64,000 nt of DNA from Piezodorus guildinii (GCA_023052935.1 CM041297.1:101815063-101879062), one strand, 5' to 3'. Shown: positions 10,900-22,291, counted from the first letter of the stretch. Numbers and translations are program-made. Notes: generated by a model not told the origin, from the letters alone.

Positions 10900-11165
10900 C
10901 ACCTCTACAACCCATGAAGGGTGTCGGATTCAGTACTTCTAAAGATTCGTACTGTTTTACGACCAACGACCGTGCCATGAGGTTATTAGGCCTAAATCAC
11001 ACTCGGCCGTCAGGTTTTTCTCCCAATTTCGAGTACCTATTTTATAGAAGCTGGTTGTGCCCCAGGAGGATCTTCATATCCCAAACTCGCTCCACGGCTG
11101 AAATAACAAAATAAATAATTCGGCCTCAGGAGCCAGATCAAACCCGGGACCCGAAGAACAGTAGC
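10900..11165 (-). mobile_element. tRNA-derived SINE, same family as 51.6 kb
   Basis: Read on the minus strand, this segment follows the layout of the SINE at 51,632-51,930. A tRNA-like head has a degenerate B box (GGTTTGATCT). A shared body includes a GGCCTAAT..CCTCAT..GCAC block and a CATGGGTTGTAG block near the 3' end. Two diverged copies in opposite orientations establish a dispersed family. It has no coding capacity and depends on a LINE for movement. The A box is eroded here. Confidence 0.7.
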
Positions 11166-12311
11166 GTACATGACATTTCTTTAAAACAGTACATTCCTTT
11201 TTGTCAAAAATAAAGTATTTAATTGATTGCATTAACCATACAGAAGACATTAATAACATAATCATAAGATAGGTTTTTATTTATATACTTCATTATAAGC
11301 ATCAATCATTGGTAGATTTAGTATAATCTCTACTCATATTTAACGTTCTGTTGTAATTATAAATTCCCTGACAATTCTTCTTATCTTTATTGGGAAGTAT
11401 GTGTTTTATAGCAGTATTTAAAATTCGTCTTTTTCACTGGTTTGAGTATAAAAAGCGTAATTTGTTGTTGTATATCTTTTATTATATATAGTCTTCGAAA
11501 TCTGCGATCTGGGTACTGGAGCAACATATTTTATAATACCAAGATTTATTTCTTTGCTTAGGAACCGAAAGCGAAAATAAGTAATTTCCTATTTTCTATA
11601 ACTCTTGCCCATTTCAAATCCAATACTCCAACAATTAGGAAGATCTCGGGCTTGTGGATTTCAATGGAAAGCAGTACGCTCATTGAATGCGTAATTATGG
11701 GCCATTCCGTTGTGCGGGTGCTTTCAATCAAGAGAAGAGCCTCTTTAATGGTTGTTGCTTTCCCATTAAAGATGAAGCATTCTCTCGAGAATTTAAATGA
11801 AAGTTTTACTGGTCCATTAACTAGGGCAATTACTGCAATGTAGATACTTTTAGGTGTATAGATTCCTATTTATTTTGAAATTTATTAAAAACTATTCTTT
11901 TCTCTCATATCACCTAGTTTCGCTTTATTGGTAGTCCATTTTTTGGGTAAGTTATCTAATTTTCTTTCAGCAAGGAGTAAATTTAGATTTCAACTATTAT
12001 TTTTATATCCTCAAATGTCTGCACGTTTCGTATATTTCTTTGTATAGACATTTACGAATGTTAGATAATAAAGAGAAGATCAACTTATTCTGGAAGAAAC
12101 GTTAAGTACTAGATGGTAGTGTCCATGAAATTAAACCACGATTGATGCTGTCTTATTTATTATTATAATAGATATTACAGTTATAATTTTAATAGGAACT
12201 TGAAACGTTATATATAATCCATGTGATGATATATATAAGTAGAGATTGTTTTAATTAATATAATAATAAAGTTTTATTTTTGATTCCATGACATATATAA
12301 TGTCTATATAT
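11166..12311. other. AT-rich intergenic DNA
   Basis: No feature supported. The short frames present show no conserved motif. Confidence 0.4.
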
Positions 12312-12625
12312 AGATGAAACCCGTGGCTGAGTGGCTAGCGCGCTTGTCTCTCACGCTAAAGAAAGTGAGTTCGAATCCTAGTCTCAGAGGGACTTTTTCA
12401 AACATTAAATTTATGAGAATTCACTCACAGACTCTCCCTCGGGTACGTAAGACTTGTCAGCCAAATGGTGGCCTCTCACAAAATTAGGCGTAGGGAGTGA
12501 TGACCCTCTACTACAAAATGCATCAAGAAACGTGAGTGTAATCTTCCAGGAGATTACTCCGCGAGGCCTAGGCCCTACATGGCCTGTCACGCTAGTACAA
12601 ACACAAAGAAGATATATATAATATT
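12312..12625 (+). mobile_element. tRNA-derived SINE, second family
   Basis: The head reads like a tRNA gene. An A-box-like TGGCTGAGTGGCTAGCG lies at 12,324-12,340 and a near-consensus B box AGTTCGAATCC at 12,368-12,378, which are the internal promoters for RNA polymerase III. The expected acceptor stem does not close well, and a T-run follows at about 12,393. The body of about 240 bases is GC-richer than its surroundings and contains CTCCGCGAGGCCTAGGCCC. It ends before an AT-rich tail (GATATATATAATA). It is best read as a SINE, not a working tRNA gene. The body differs from the SINEs at 10.9 and 51.6 kb. Confidence 0.7.
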
Positions 12626-15107
12626 TTTTCATAAATGTGAACAGCTTATCAGAGCTAATATTATTATAATTTTATTCTATAAATACGAGTTTTCAGTATA
12701 TTCTTTTGTTGTCTTATTTGTTAATATGTTTGCTTCCGATTTATCGCTTAAACTTTGAAATTATTAATGATTATTACCTAGGGTTTTGTTGAAACCCCTC
12801 TTCCTAGTGTATTTGCTTTCAAGCAAATGCTACTTTAAAGGCGGAAGATCCTACACTACCCGCACGATCGTTAAGTAGTGCGGGCTAAGTAGTACCTTCT
12901 AATTACGGGCGCTGCAAAGTAATTAAAGTTTAAATAATGTACATAACCAATGCATAATAATAATGTTTTTTACGGATGTAATGTAATTATAATAAGATCT
13001 CATTTAGAAAAATAAAATATACCATTTCTGGTGAAATATTAAAAAGTTCAAGTTTATTTCTGCTGAATGCCCTTTTTGTTGTTGCATTTTGTATTTTTTT
13101 TCTGAGTTTGATTCAGGTTCATGTTTATTGATATAATTAGTTTTACAAGGTAGGGATTTCTATTTCGTGAATTATTTTGGTTTATCTATTATCTATTTAA
13201 GATTTAACAAGACATCTTTAAATATATTTAGAACAAAAAATAATTACCAATCAATTAATTATAAGTAATCAATCATAAATAGCACACTAGTTACTAATTT
13301 AGAACTTTGTAATTTAATTAAATTCTACCCTGGTTAAGGGTATAAGGTTTATAGAAGTATGGTCCCTCCGTCTATCTTCACTGACACACGTCAGTTTGTG
13401 AAAAGAATTCTTTGGAGGAAGTTAACGAAACATGATGAAAACAGATAAAGTGCCTGTAACAAAGTTACAAAACTCCCTAGAAATGTTCGGAACAACTGAA
13501 CAAATAATTCTGAACAGACATTCTGAGTTCTGACAATTCTTAAATAAGACCAGTCAAATAGCCATTGTGTGCCTGTCTTCCTCGTATCTGTAACGATGTT
13601 TCCCTCTTGTTAGATGAAAGATGATCTAAGTTCTTCTGACGTATGAGACGAAAACGAATAATGCAACTTTATATTTTCCGCTAAAAACTGTTTGATTTAT
13701 TTAGAAAAAAAATGCCATGACCATTATATAGATACATTGTAAAGCTTTTATTATTAAACAAACTTAAATATTGACAGTCTATTCTTAACATTTAAATAAA
13801 TAATGTACAATTAAGTACAATGGTATTTAATTGGTAAGGTAGTGGTTAGCCATCCAGTCACATCAAATATAATAAGCGTTATTAAAGTTAACTTTGTTTG
13901 TTCAATTACTTTGTAGGCATGTTGTTTATTTAGGGCAATGTTTTATTAAATACGTACAAACAAATTAATGATACCCCGACAAGTATTTGCTTGTAATATT
14001 TATTATTGATATTGACAATATATACAATTTGTTAATTTTATATTGTCTAAATCAAACATTTTTATAAATAGAATGACTTTTATTTCGTTTTTGCAAACAA
14101 ATTTGAATAAAACATTATAATATTATAAAACATTATAAAGTAAAAACATTATAATATTATTAAAAAATTGTTTTTATATATTTCACTCAAATTGTAAGGT
14201 TTTTATTTTGCAAACAAAATCAAAAAATATTATAATACTGTTAATGAACTTAACATTGGCTTTAGGAACAACATAGATGTATGATTCTGTCTTTAAATGA
14301 CATGTAAGAAATAACAAAATATAATATACCTTTCATAGTGATAATATACCATCTTATAAAATGTTACCTCTCATCTTTACTTGCTGATAAGGTTTCCTGA
14401 CTCCTTCAGTCTGTTACTCATTTTATTTTTTTTTTTTTTTTTTTGGTTACCGTGTGCTTAAAATGATACTTGTCATGACGAAATGAAAATGTTTCAAAAA
14501 TATTTTTTAATTCATCCTAAATGAAAATGTATCGCTTATATGTTCGTATAGTAATCATTTAATATAGTCCATTATTTTGATGGATTGCCATTTAACAGAT
14601 TTCAATTAGATAAATGGAAACATCTCCTAAATCTTTAAACGTGAAAAATACCAACTAAAATTACATTTATTTTTTTATTGTTTATTGTGATATGTTAGCG
14701 TTCTTATTCAAAAAAATATATTCGTAGTATGAAGAGAAATGTCAAAAACATTAATAACTTCTCTCAATTAGTCTCCCCTCCCCCCCAAAAAATGTATTTA
14801 TCGCTGTTTTTTTTTTTAATTGGGCAATTAAAATGATAAATATTGGATTATAGATTTATTTTATTACTTTGAGAATAAATATCAGAGAAATCCCAACCAT
14901 AATAATTAATTAATAAAAAAAAAAAGAAAGAACTAAATTATGTAATATTAATTAAATAAGATCTTTTTCCTTTTTTAAAATATATATCGAATTTCAAAAT
15001 AAATATTGATTAAATCTAGTATATGTGAGACAATAGAATAAAATAATAAAATTTAATTAGCATTATCTTATTACCCGATATAAAGGTATTATATATATAT
15101 AAAAAAA
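12626..15107. other. AT-rich intergenic DNA with small hairpins
   Basis: No coding signal. Near 12,810-12,910 there are compact inverted repeats: ATTTGCTT-TC-AAGCAAAT, CCCGCAC...GTGCGGG, and TAATTAC...GTAATTA. A T-run lies at 14,425-14,443. Short near-repeats of ATTATAATATTA occur at 14,110-14,240. Confidence 0.4.
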
Positions 15108-15129
15108 GGTAATAAATCAATCGATAGAA

Positions 15130-15215
<86 letters not shown>

Positions 15216-15339
15216 CATTACATTCGGTACAACAACCCGTTATTGAGTTTAGGCCTCCCCGAGCATCTATCAATAGATTTAACTTACCTACATCAAAATA
15301 GACTTAACTTTTTTTGTCTGTCTGTCGATTGATTTATTG

Positions 15340-15341
<2 letters not shown>
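15108..15341. mobile_element. small inverted-repeat element with AT microsatellite
   Basis: GGTAATAAATCAATCGATAG.. at 15,108-15,133 matches the reverse complement of 15,316-15,341 at 23 of 26 positions. Between the arms are an (AT)n run (about 15,134-15,211) and about 100 bases of unique sequence. A second (AT)n run starts immediately outside the right arm. It is noncoding, so a MITE-like DNA element is the simplest reading. The AT runs may have grown from a TA-rich target or arm end. Confidence 0.65.
15134..15211. repeat. (AT)n microsatellite
   Basis: Nearly uninterrupted AT dinucleotides, about 78 bases, inside the inverted-repeat element. Confidence 0.95.

Positions 15342-15395
<54 letters not shown>
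15342..15395. repeat. (AT)n microsatellite
   Basis: About 54 bases of AT dinucleotides directly abutting the right inverted repeat. Confidence 0.95.
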
Positions 15396-15400
<5 letters not shown>

Positions 15401-16739
15401 TTTTTAAACCATTACTTATATATTTTACATACAACTATCCAGTTATACATATAAAAATATTTCAAATACTTTGATCACTGTCACTAAGGCACACTATCCA
15501 GCTTGTTAGCTGCACCCTTTAACGTCTGACCGTTCAATATAATGTGCTCTACGGCCAGGGGGTATTTTATGTCCTGTAGGTTAAAAAGAACCATTTATTC
15601 ATACAACGTCACTTTATTCTAGTACGGATTATAGGACGATGCTACCGGGAGATTCATAAAATTGGCTATTCAAGTTTAATTAAAAAATGAGTCTTTAAAC
15701 AGTGCCTGGGATCGCATTGTCTCCTTATTACTGTATTACATCATCTCAAAACGGCACAGCAGAAGACTATTATATCAGTCCCTACACCAACTAATAGATG
15801 TCGATACAAACAATTTTACAAATGCAATATTTTTTTCTGTTTCTATTTTTTTGGTCTTACTAAAATAAGACCAAGAAAATAATTATATACCTAAATATAT
15901 TCAAATTTTGTTCTGGCTTGAACAGTATTTATCATTCATTCGTTAGTTTTTTCTTAAAGTTCCACATTACCCGAGCACAGATATAAAGGCTTTGATTGGA
16001 TTTCCGTTTACCGCAAAAAGCACTATCACGGTCAGTGAACCACTAAATGCTATTTACTATTGAGGGAGGTGAAATAGGTGTAGTGATGCTGAGAAGGGGG
16101 TTGAAAAGTATTTAACTTTCCATGATGTGCTGTTGATCAGGTACTCTCTTTGTTCCCGCCATGTTGATCCTCGCCGGTGGACCTTTTGTAAGGGCAATGC
16201 AAATATGGCTGGGAGTAGACTAGCCACGGGCATTTCCTCTGTCAACAAAAAGCTTTATTGTAGGGGCTAGTTAACATTTCATTGCGGCTAACAACTCATT
16301 GCTTAACCTCCGCTCTGTAATGGAGGCCTCTTTGTAAGCAATGACACTGGCAAAAGGGAAATTGTTATAAAGGGAATTCTGAAAATGTTATACATGATAT
16401 TATTCTAAAGATCAATATTTAAAAGCCCATCGTACTTTATCACTTTTTATTTTTAGATCTCTATTCCTCTTATATTTGTTTACCTTCAACTAATCGATAA
16501 TATCTTTAAATTTCGTTTTCTAAGTTTCATATTGAAATCAAAGCAGGACAAATAAACTAGAATATAATTCTAACTAAAAGGGTAAAAAAAAAAAAAAAAA
16601 GATACAACGACCAAAAATGTTATTGTATTGTTTTATTGTGGTTGTAAATAAGTCCGTGGCGTTTTCGTAAATAAAAGAGCTATCAATGGACTAAGGATAT
16701 AAAAATCCTTCAAACAGATTCTCGTACTTAATATTGTTT
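15396..16739. other. intergenic, nothing recognised
   Basis: Moderately AT-rich. A slightly GC-richer patch at about 16,050-16,340 has no identifiable motif. Confidence 0.4.
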
Positions 16740-16759
16740 TTAAATGACTGAAATTCGTT

Positions 16760-17380
16760 TAAAAAATCAATAAATTAAGACAGTGAGGCAAAAGTTAAGG
16801 CAGCTTAATCACTTAATTAATTCTTCAAGTATGTCTCTTCGACTGAAGATATCAATATATAAGGCCATTATATGTCCAACTCTGTTATATGTGCTCCACT
16901 CTTTTCGCATATTTCTAAGTCGACCAAAAAACGTTTACAATCGTTCCAAAATGGCGTACTGCGGAAAATTGTGAAAGGAACGTCATTACAAAAATACAAA
17001 TTCTTGAGGATTCACGAGAAATTAAAAATTGACAAACTTTCCGAATTCGTTACTGAGAGGAATAAAAAGTTCTTTGAAACCGTCAAAGTTATTAACAATC
17101 CGATATATGGTAAGCTAACACCTTCTGGATTACCTCAAAGATGGCAGAATATTGAGATTTAGGTTTTAGGATTAGGTTAAGGTTCTACTTAAACCAAAAG
17201 GTGAGCCCCATCACCTCATTATAGATTCATAAAAGACAATTATATATTACAGATATTATAGAGATTTCTGACACCCTTAAAATGCAGAAAAAGGAGAAAA
17301 TTCAAAAACCAAGGTTTTAAGAAGAGCTAACAAAAGGGGCTACGAAAAAAATAAATAAATAAAATTAAAAAAAAAAAAAA
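16760..17380 (+). mobile_element. LINE family E 3' end
   Basis: The C-terminal part of a non-LTR reverse transcriptase, its stop codon (17,160-17,162), a 3' UTR of about 180 bases and an A-rich tail ending near 17,380. The encoded blocks LRLKISIYKAIICPTLLY, KSTKKRLQSFQNGVLRKIV and GLPQRW are typical of the region after the RT palm in Jockey/CR1-like LINEs. It differs clearly from families A-D and F. Confidence 0.75.
16783..17162 (+). pseudogene. LINE RT C terminus, frameshifted
   Basis: Two overlapping frames read one protein. The first gives RLKISIYKAIICPTLLY. The frame must then shift near 16,890 to continue with APLFSHISKSTKKRLQS through to QRWQNIEI. One lost base in a GGTGCT-like codon pair (expected YGAPLF) would explain it. 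The upstream RT palm and endonuclease are absent. It has no function of its own. Confidence 0.7.
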
Positions 17381-18121
17381 TTATGCATTGAAATAGGAGT
17401 AGAGATTTTTTTCTATATTTTTGCAAATAAACTATAGCCTGTATTAATTTAGTGTAGTAGTAAATAATAATATTAACCAACTCGGTTACTTCATTGTATT
17501 ATATTCATGAAAAATAGGTATTTTCTACAGAAAGATGTAGACTATTTAAAATTAGTATATTCCCTATTTTTCAGAGTTTATTGGCACAAGAGTTTACAAA
17601 TTATTGCGTAATAATCGATGGCTACACGGTTGATTGCGAGTTGGGTGAATACTCTTAACGGTAATTTTGTGTAGAATTCCAAATTTTGGTACTTTCCTTC
17701 GGGGTTAATTCCTAATTTTTAGAAGTTTAATATAATCATGTCAATGCTATGATCCTCTCTAAATACTAGTTTATTATACATATATACACCATTGTATTAT
17801 AAGCACTAGTGGTCGATTCAATCCTGTTTGCTCTCTTTACACGTTTGTAAGTACTAATAGGAATAGGCTCCTTGTCATTATCTATCCATGCTTTGCCTTG
17901 TGCTGTATTATTAAATGCGTTTCGATATCGAATATCAGATATCTTGATGTAACTCTAGGAAAAGCTTTTTCTTTCTTTTTTTTAATGATATTTACAACTG
18001 TATTATACTTGAAAAATACATTAGGTAAATAACATCATTAATCATATGGTTTTGATGCAGGCATGCAAGAAACTACCCAATAATAGAACTTCCCTGGGAA
18101 ATCTACCTTTTCTTTATTAAT
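17381..18121. other. intergenic, nothing recognised
   Basis: AT-rich DNA without supportable features. Confidence 0.4.
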
Positions 18122-18385
18122 TTAACTTAGACACGTTTCTTCGTCTCTCGAATTTTTTATTTTTTCAGTAGGAACTCGCTTGAATTCAGACTTCAAGAAA
18201 ACCACTGCAGTGAATATCGGGGAAATATCGGTAAGCAAAGTAATATATTTACTTTGTACAATCACAAAAATAATAATTCGGTATAATAATAATAATCGAA
18301 AAAAAAATAGGACGGTCACTGATAAGGTGATTGGTTTCCTTCTTATTCTTATTTCATTTTTTATTTATTATCATTTTTTTTTAAT

Positions 18386-18860
18386 CAATGAGATATTTTC
18401 ATCAAGTGATGTCCTCAAAAGCTACAAGTAAAAGATCTAGATCTGCAGGTTCAAACTCGTCTCCACAAAACAGAGACCTCACCGTGAAAATAATAAAAAA
18501 ATGATTCCACCAGCGTCCACTTCAGCTACCTCTTTAGGATCTGAACCACAGCCTAGCACATCATCACAAGGAATAACTGATGAATCGCCGTTTTTTACAC
18601 CGAACCCATTTCAGATCCTCCAAATTGAAAAAGAAACAATGGAATCTTCTCCTCCAAGGGAACCACAACCTCCACCAAATTTGTTAAAAATATTAAAAAA
18701 TTAACCTATCCTAATAGTTATAATTGTATAAGTAGAACCAGTGATATTAAAATATCCCCGACTACCGTCGAAACCTACAGAAAAATAGTAAAATATCTGA
18801 CTAAGACCAAAGCTGATTTTCGTACATATCACTTACACCAGGAGAGAGCTTTAATTCCTT
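18386..18860 (+). pseudogene. Jockey ORF1 N-terminal remnant
   Basis: Matches the first part of the ORF1 at 45,445. Shared stretches include the Ser/Pro-rich segment with SLGSEPQPSTSSQG and SPFFTPNPFQILQIEKE. A base change pattern and a deletion of about 31 bases near 18,700 break the frame (stop at 18,702-18,704). No CCHC knuckles remain. Confidence 0.8.
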
Positions 18861-19053
18861 AGGAAATCATTTCATTCTGGGTGTAGACTTAAACGCCAAG
18901 CATCAACAGTGGTGTTCGAGAACCACGGATTCTCGTGGACAACATTAACTGTCTGCACTCAACTCCAGTCATTTCTACGTCCTACCTCCTGATTCTCGTA
19001 CCTACTGGCCAACCGAATCTAACAGTAATCCTGACAGACATCCTTTGGACTCT

Positions 19054-19095
19054 GCTTGTCCTTCCACAAGTGGTGGGACAAGCCCCGTCCGGGGT
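19054..19095 (+). promoter_or_regulatory. tandem hairpins, third family A copy
   Basis: The same hairpin pair as at 4360 and 49,588. One difference changes a base opposite the paired UU in the first stem. The second loop reads GTCC in place of GTCT. The stem-forming blocks CTTGTCC/GGACAAG, CCAC/GTGG and CCCC/GGGG are intact. Confidence 0.6.
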
Positions 19096-19217
19096 TCCCT
19101 AGCTGATTGTAAATGTTGTACATAGGTATGAATGTGACATGTTTTGTTTATTTATTTGTTAACTTAATTTATTTGTATTTATTTTGTCTACAAATTTTGT
19201 TATTGGATACGTTTATT

Positions 19218-19448
19218 GTTTTTTAAACATAATTTATTGAAATTTACAACTGTATTAAAAATAATACAAGTAAATATGATATAAGAAAAATGATATGAAA
19301 AAGACTTGTAGAAGAACTACCCAATGGTAGCACTCCTGTAACTATTCTAAACTAGAAGGTCTCGGGGCCATCTCCTTTTCAGACGCCTCGGAGGATTGTC
19401 GGGAATTGAAGATGAAGAAAGGATTGAAACTAGAGGATTAGGGTGGGA
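19218..19448 (-). mobile_element. LINE family B nested in Jockey A 3' UTR
   Basis: A minus-strand LINE B 3' end inserted in the Jockey UTR. The uninterrupted UTR at 4.5 and 49.7 kb reads GTTTATTTATTTTG. Here TTTATT occurs at 19,212-19,217 and again at 19,449-19,454, giving a 6-bp target duplication. The fragment keeps the end of the C-terminal coding region (reverse-strand equivalents of RLKRRW and PRR) and the short 3' UTR. It is younger than the Jockey copy it interrupts. Confidence 0.85.
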
Positions 19449-19597
19449 TTTATTTATTTTGATTTCATTTTATGTAATTTGACTTTCCGTTTGTTTATAT
19501 TGTAAATATTGTATGATTGAGATCCTGTAGCACTATTATTATTGTCTATTATGACAAATTGTAATATATACGAATAAATAAAGTTGTGTTCTTCAGT

Positions 19598-19680
19598 CAA
19601 TTTCACTTATCTATATATAAAATATATAGTAGGGGAAAGTATTGCGATCATGAAAATTTCCGAATTCTAGGTTTTCTTTG
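19598..19680 (-). repeat. terminal fragment of DNA repeat R
   Basis: TTTCACTTA, a short ATATATA stretch, GGGGAAAGTATTGCGATCAT and GAAAATTT form the reverse complement of the right end of repeat R at 34,180-34,240. Only about 80 bases are evident. Confidence 0.6.
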
Positions 19681-20139
19681 ACATGGCCATTGTTGCAGTC
19701 CAATAAACGATTGAGTGCCTTCAGAAGTTATATTCAGTTGTAAAACTTTCCCATGTTCTCTATGGCAGGATATGTGTGAAGATGATGAGCTGCCATGTCC
19801 TTCCCATGATACAAAGAACATATTGTGCTATCTACTGCTTTATGAATCTTTAAAATTTTCTAGCTAATTCCTATATCTATTCACTAATATTAAAATGGAT
19901 AGCGGATTGACAAGTTGCGGCTGCCTTTTTTTTATTTGACGTCAAAGGTTTCTACCAAATTTAGTAGAAACAAACTCAGTTTTATTATAAGTCACCAACA
20001 CGTTCCTATGACGCATAGTTGAGAATTATTCTGTATTTGTCAATATAATCATATAAAATAAATGCTTAAAAATGTTTGTATCAACCACCGATGGGAAGAA
20101 TTGTTCCTTACCCTCCTTTAAAATACTTTTTTATTTACC

Positions 20140-20530
20140 TAATATCAATGGGATCGCCTCCAAAATATGTTACTAGGGAAATATTCTACCTCGCTCCTAG
20201 CAAGAAGAACCGCCACTATCTATGAGGAGCTCCTGCTACCCTCGGTGCCTGAGTTCATAGGCCGGAGGCACATCAAGTTCTTTGATGGGCTAAAGGTCTG
20301 TGCCAATCTTCTCATCAGAGATATGATACCACCCCCAGTTTCGGGAGGTGGCAAGGCACTGTCCCCTTGGTTGACGTTTTCGCCGAGGGAAGGAGTCTGG
20401 ACTCTGCAGAACCCACCCACACTTAATGCTAGTAGAATGGTTCCTTGCCTTTCACAAAATGTAATGGGTAAAAGCCAAAATTGCGAAGGGCAAAAGAAGG
20501 AAATATTGTCAAGTTTTATGTATGTACATA
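20140..20530 (+). other. GC-rich open frame of unknown origin
   Basis: From about 20,167 a frame of some 115 codons encodes a non-repetitive peptide with LLARRTATIYEELLLPS, RRHIKFFDGLKVCANLL and LSPWLTFSPREGVW. Base composition is far more GC-rich than the neighbours, which suggests a real coding past. I do not recognise a family. It is open through the join to LINE B sequence at about 20,540. It could be part of an unclassified retroelement or a captured host exon. Confidence 0.35.
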
Positions 20531-20539
20531 TATTATTTT

Positions 20540-20815
20540 GTTTGAATTTGGCCCGAACCAGGTATCAAACCCTCCATAAAAAACTCCACTCCCACTCTAA
20601 TCTATTAGTTTCAATCCTGGCTTCATCTTAAATTCCTGATAATCCTCCGAGGCGTCTGAAAAGAAGATGGCCTCGAGACCTTCTTGTTTAGACTCACTAC
20701 CAAAGAGTGCTGCCAATGGGCAGTTTCTCTTCATGTGTTATAACATTTCAGTATATTTACTTGATGTATTTTTTGTACAGTTGTAAATATCAGTAAAAAT
20801 ATATTTAAAAAAAAC
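20540..20815 (+). mobile_element. LINE family B 3' end
   Basis: Plus-strand LINE B C terminus (blocks equivalent to YQTLHKKLHSHSN, VSILASS and PPRRLKRRWP), followed by the family 3' UTR and an A-rich tail ending near 20,815. A stop interrupts the coding part after SILASS. The 5' end is truncated at or before about 20,545. Confidence 0.75.
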
Positions 20816-21870
20816 AAATGTTTTGTTTGATAAATAAATGGAGGATGAGAAAAAAAAAACTGTTTCGCGTAGAAGCAGTTAAAAACATCTTATATTCTGA
20901 AAAAATGCCTGTTCCACTGCAACTAATTGGGCCTAAAAAATATTTATCAAGCTATAATGTTTTTTTCTTTTCTTTATTTATTTTTATAGTGTTTGATTAC
21001 TATACAATTGTTTATTGAATTAATTTATAAATATACCTTGGATTCTTTACCGGTATGTTTTGCTGTAAAATAGAACTCATGTTGCTGTTGCATGTAAATC
21101 ACGAATATGGTAAACCTTACACCGAGATTAATGAATAAAATTAACGTAGGTGGCAACTCTTGGACTTGTGGTATTTTCACATTTCCACGAATCCTTCTCA
21201 TACCCTTTTGAAGTTAAGTTTGGTAAATAAATTCTTCGAAGTGAACTTCTCTTCTAATGATTTACCTTAATATTCCATTATAAAAAGTTTATAATTAACT
21301 TACATTTATTATTTTTTATTTACGGCTAGTTTCATAAACATATAACGGTTCAAGTCGAGAAAATGAAGGCCTTGGGACACTATCGACGGATTTGGGATAG
21401 CATAGGAATAGCAGAGCTGTGAGGGGCGTTGGGAATGCAGCAGATTCCTACCGCTGTCAAGGAATCCGATTCGTTCCTCTCACCCCAAGCTGTCTCCTAT
21501 TGTCTCTTGCATTTATACACATTTCTCTAGAATAAAACATAACAATATATGATAAATCCAGTGACAATAGTTTGTTATTCTTTAACCTTGAGTAATATTA
21601 ACTTAACTTTCATCTATATTAATGCCTCATTTTACTGCGGTTTTTTTTTTTTTTCGTTTATTCAGGTAAAGTTTTATGATCGAATAAAAAATTAAACTCT
21701 TTTCAAAACCCTTAAAATTAATCACATCTTTTATGATCTTATCGCAACATTATTTTTAAAAGATAAGCTATCTGTGTGTGTACTTGCTGTGTTATAGAGC
21801 AACCTTAGCTATAATTAGACAAATTTGTATCATCTTATGCATTTTGTATTCAGTTGTTTTGTTTTTTTGG
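20816..21870. other. intergenic, nothing recognised
   Basis: Mostly AT-rich. A GC-richer patch at about 21,350-21,490 shows no identifiable motif. A T-run lies at 21,641-21,654. Confidence 0.4.
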
Positions 21871-21884
21871 ATGTAGTTTACGAG

Positions 21885-22291
21885 GATTGTTCGTAAACTG
21901 GTGGGGGAAGTTAAGGTTTTCGAGAATAAGGTACTGCGTAAAATATTTGGTCCGAAGTGAGATGAGGCCACTGGGTGTTTAGAAGGTTGCACAACTCGGA
22001 ATTGCGGAGTTTGTACTCTGTGAATATAATTGAGTTGATAGCATCGCGGAGATTCAAATGGGCGCGTAAAGTTGTTGGACTTAGTGAGGAACGGATTCCG
22101 AGAAAGTTGGTATTCGCTGAACCGACTGGTAGGCGTCCGAAAGGTAGGCCGAAGCGTCGATGGGAGGATTGCATTAAGCTGATCTCGGGGGCTTGGGCTT
22201 GACCGGTGAACATTGGACGAGTCTGTGCAGGCGAAGTTTGGTGGTATCGGCATCGAACCTCGGGTTCGGTAAGCCTATTATTATTATTTAT

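Larger units (their letters stand above)
18128..19582 (+). mobile_element. Jockey family A, internally deleted copy
   Basis: Alignment by eye to the 45-kb element shows, in order: part of the 5' UTR (18,128-18,385), the start of ORF1 (18,386-18,860), a jump to the endonuclease part of ORF2 (18,861-19,040), then a jump to the 3' UTR with its hairpins (19,045-19,582). Most of ORF1, including the zinc knuckles, and the whole RT are gone. Several small deletions occur in the 5' part. The 3' UTR is split by a LINE B copy (19,218-19,448). The end reads GAATAAATAAAG with no long A tail. It is non-autonomous and non-coding. Confidence 0.85.

Noticed and set aside
12312..12400. Functional tRNA gene (Leu/Ser-like head)
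   Set aside because: Boxes A and B are present, but the acceptor stem does not close convincingly, and a SINE-like GC-rich body continues past tRNA length.
14100..14240. Tandem satellite of ATTATAATATTA units
   Set aside because: Only a few irregular copies in very AT-rich DNA; not distinguishable from base composition.
21792..22253. 153-codon minus-strand frame
   Set aside because: Antisense to the RTE-like C terminus on the plus strand, whose FRRLHNSELRSLY and GRPKRRW motifs are real. The minus frame has no known motif.
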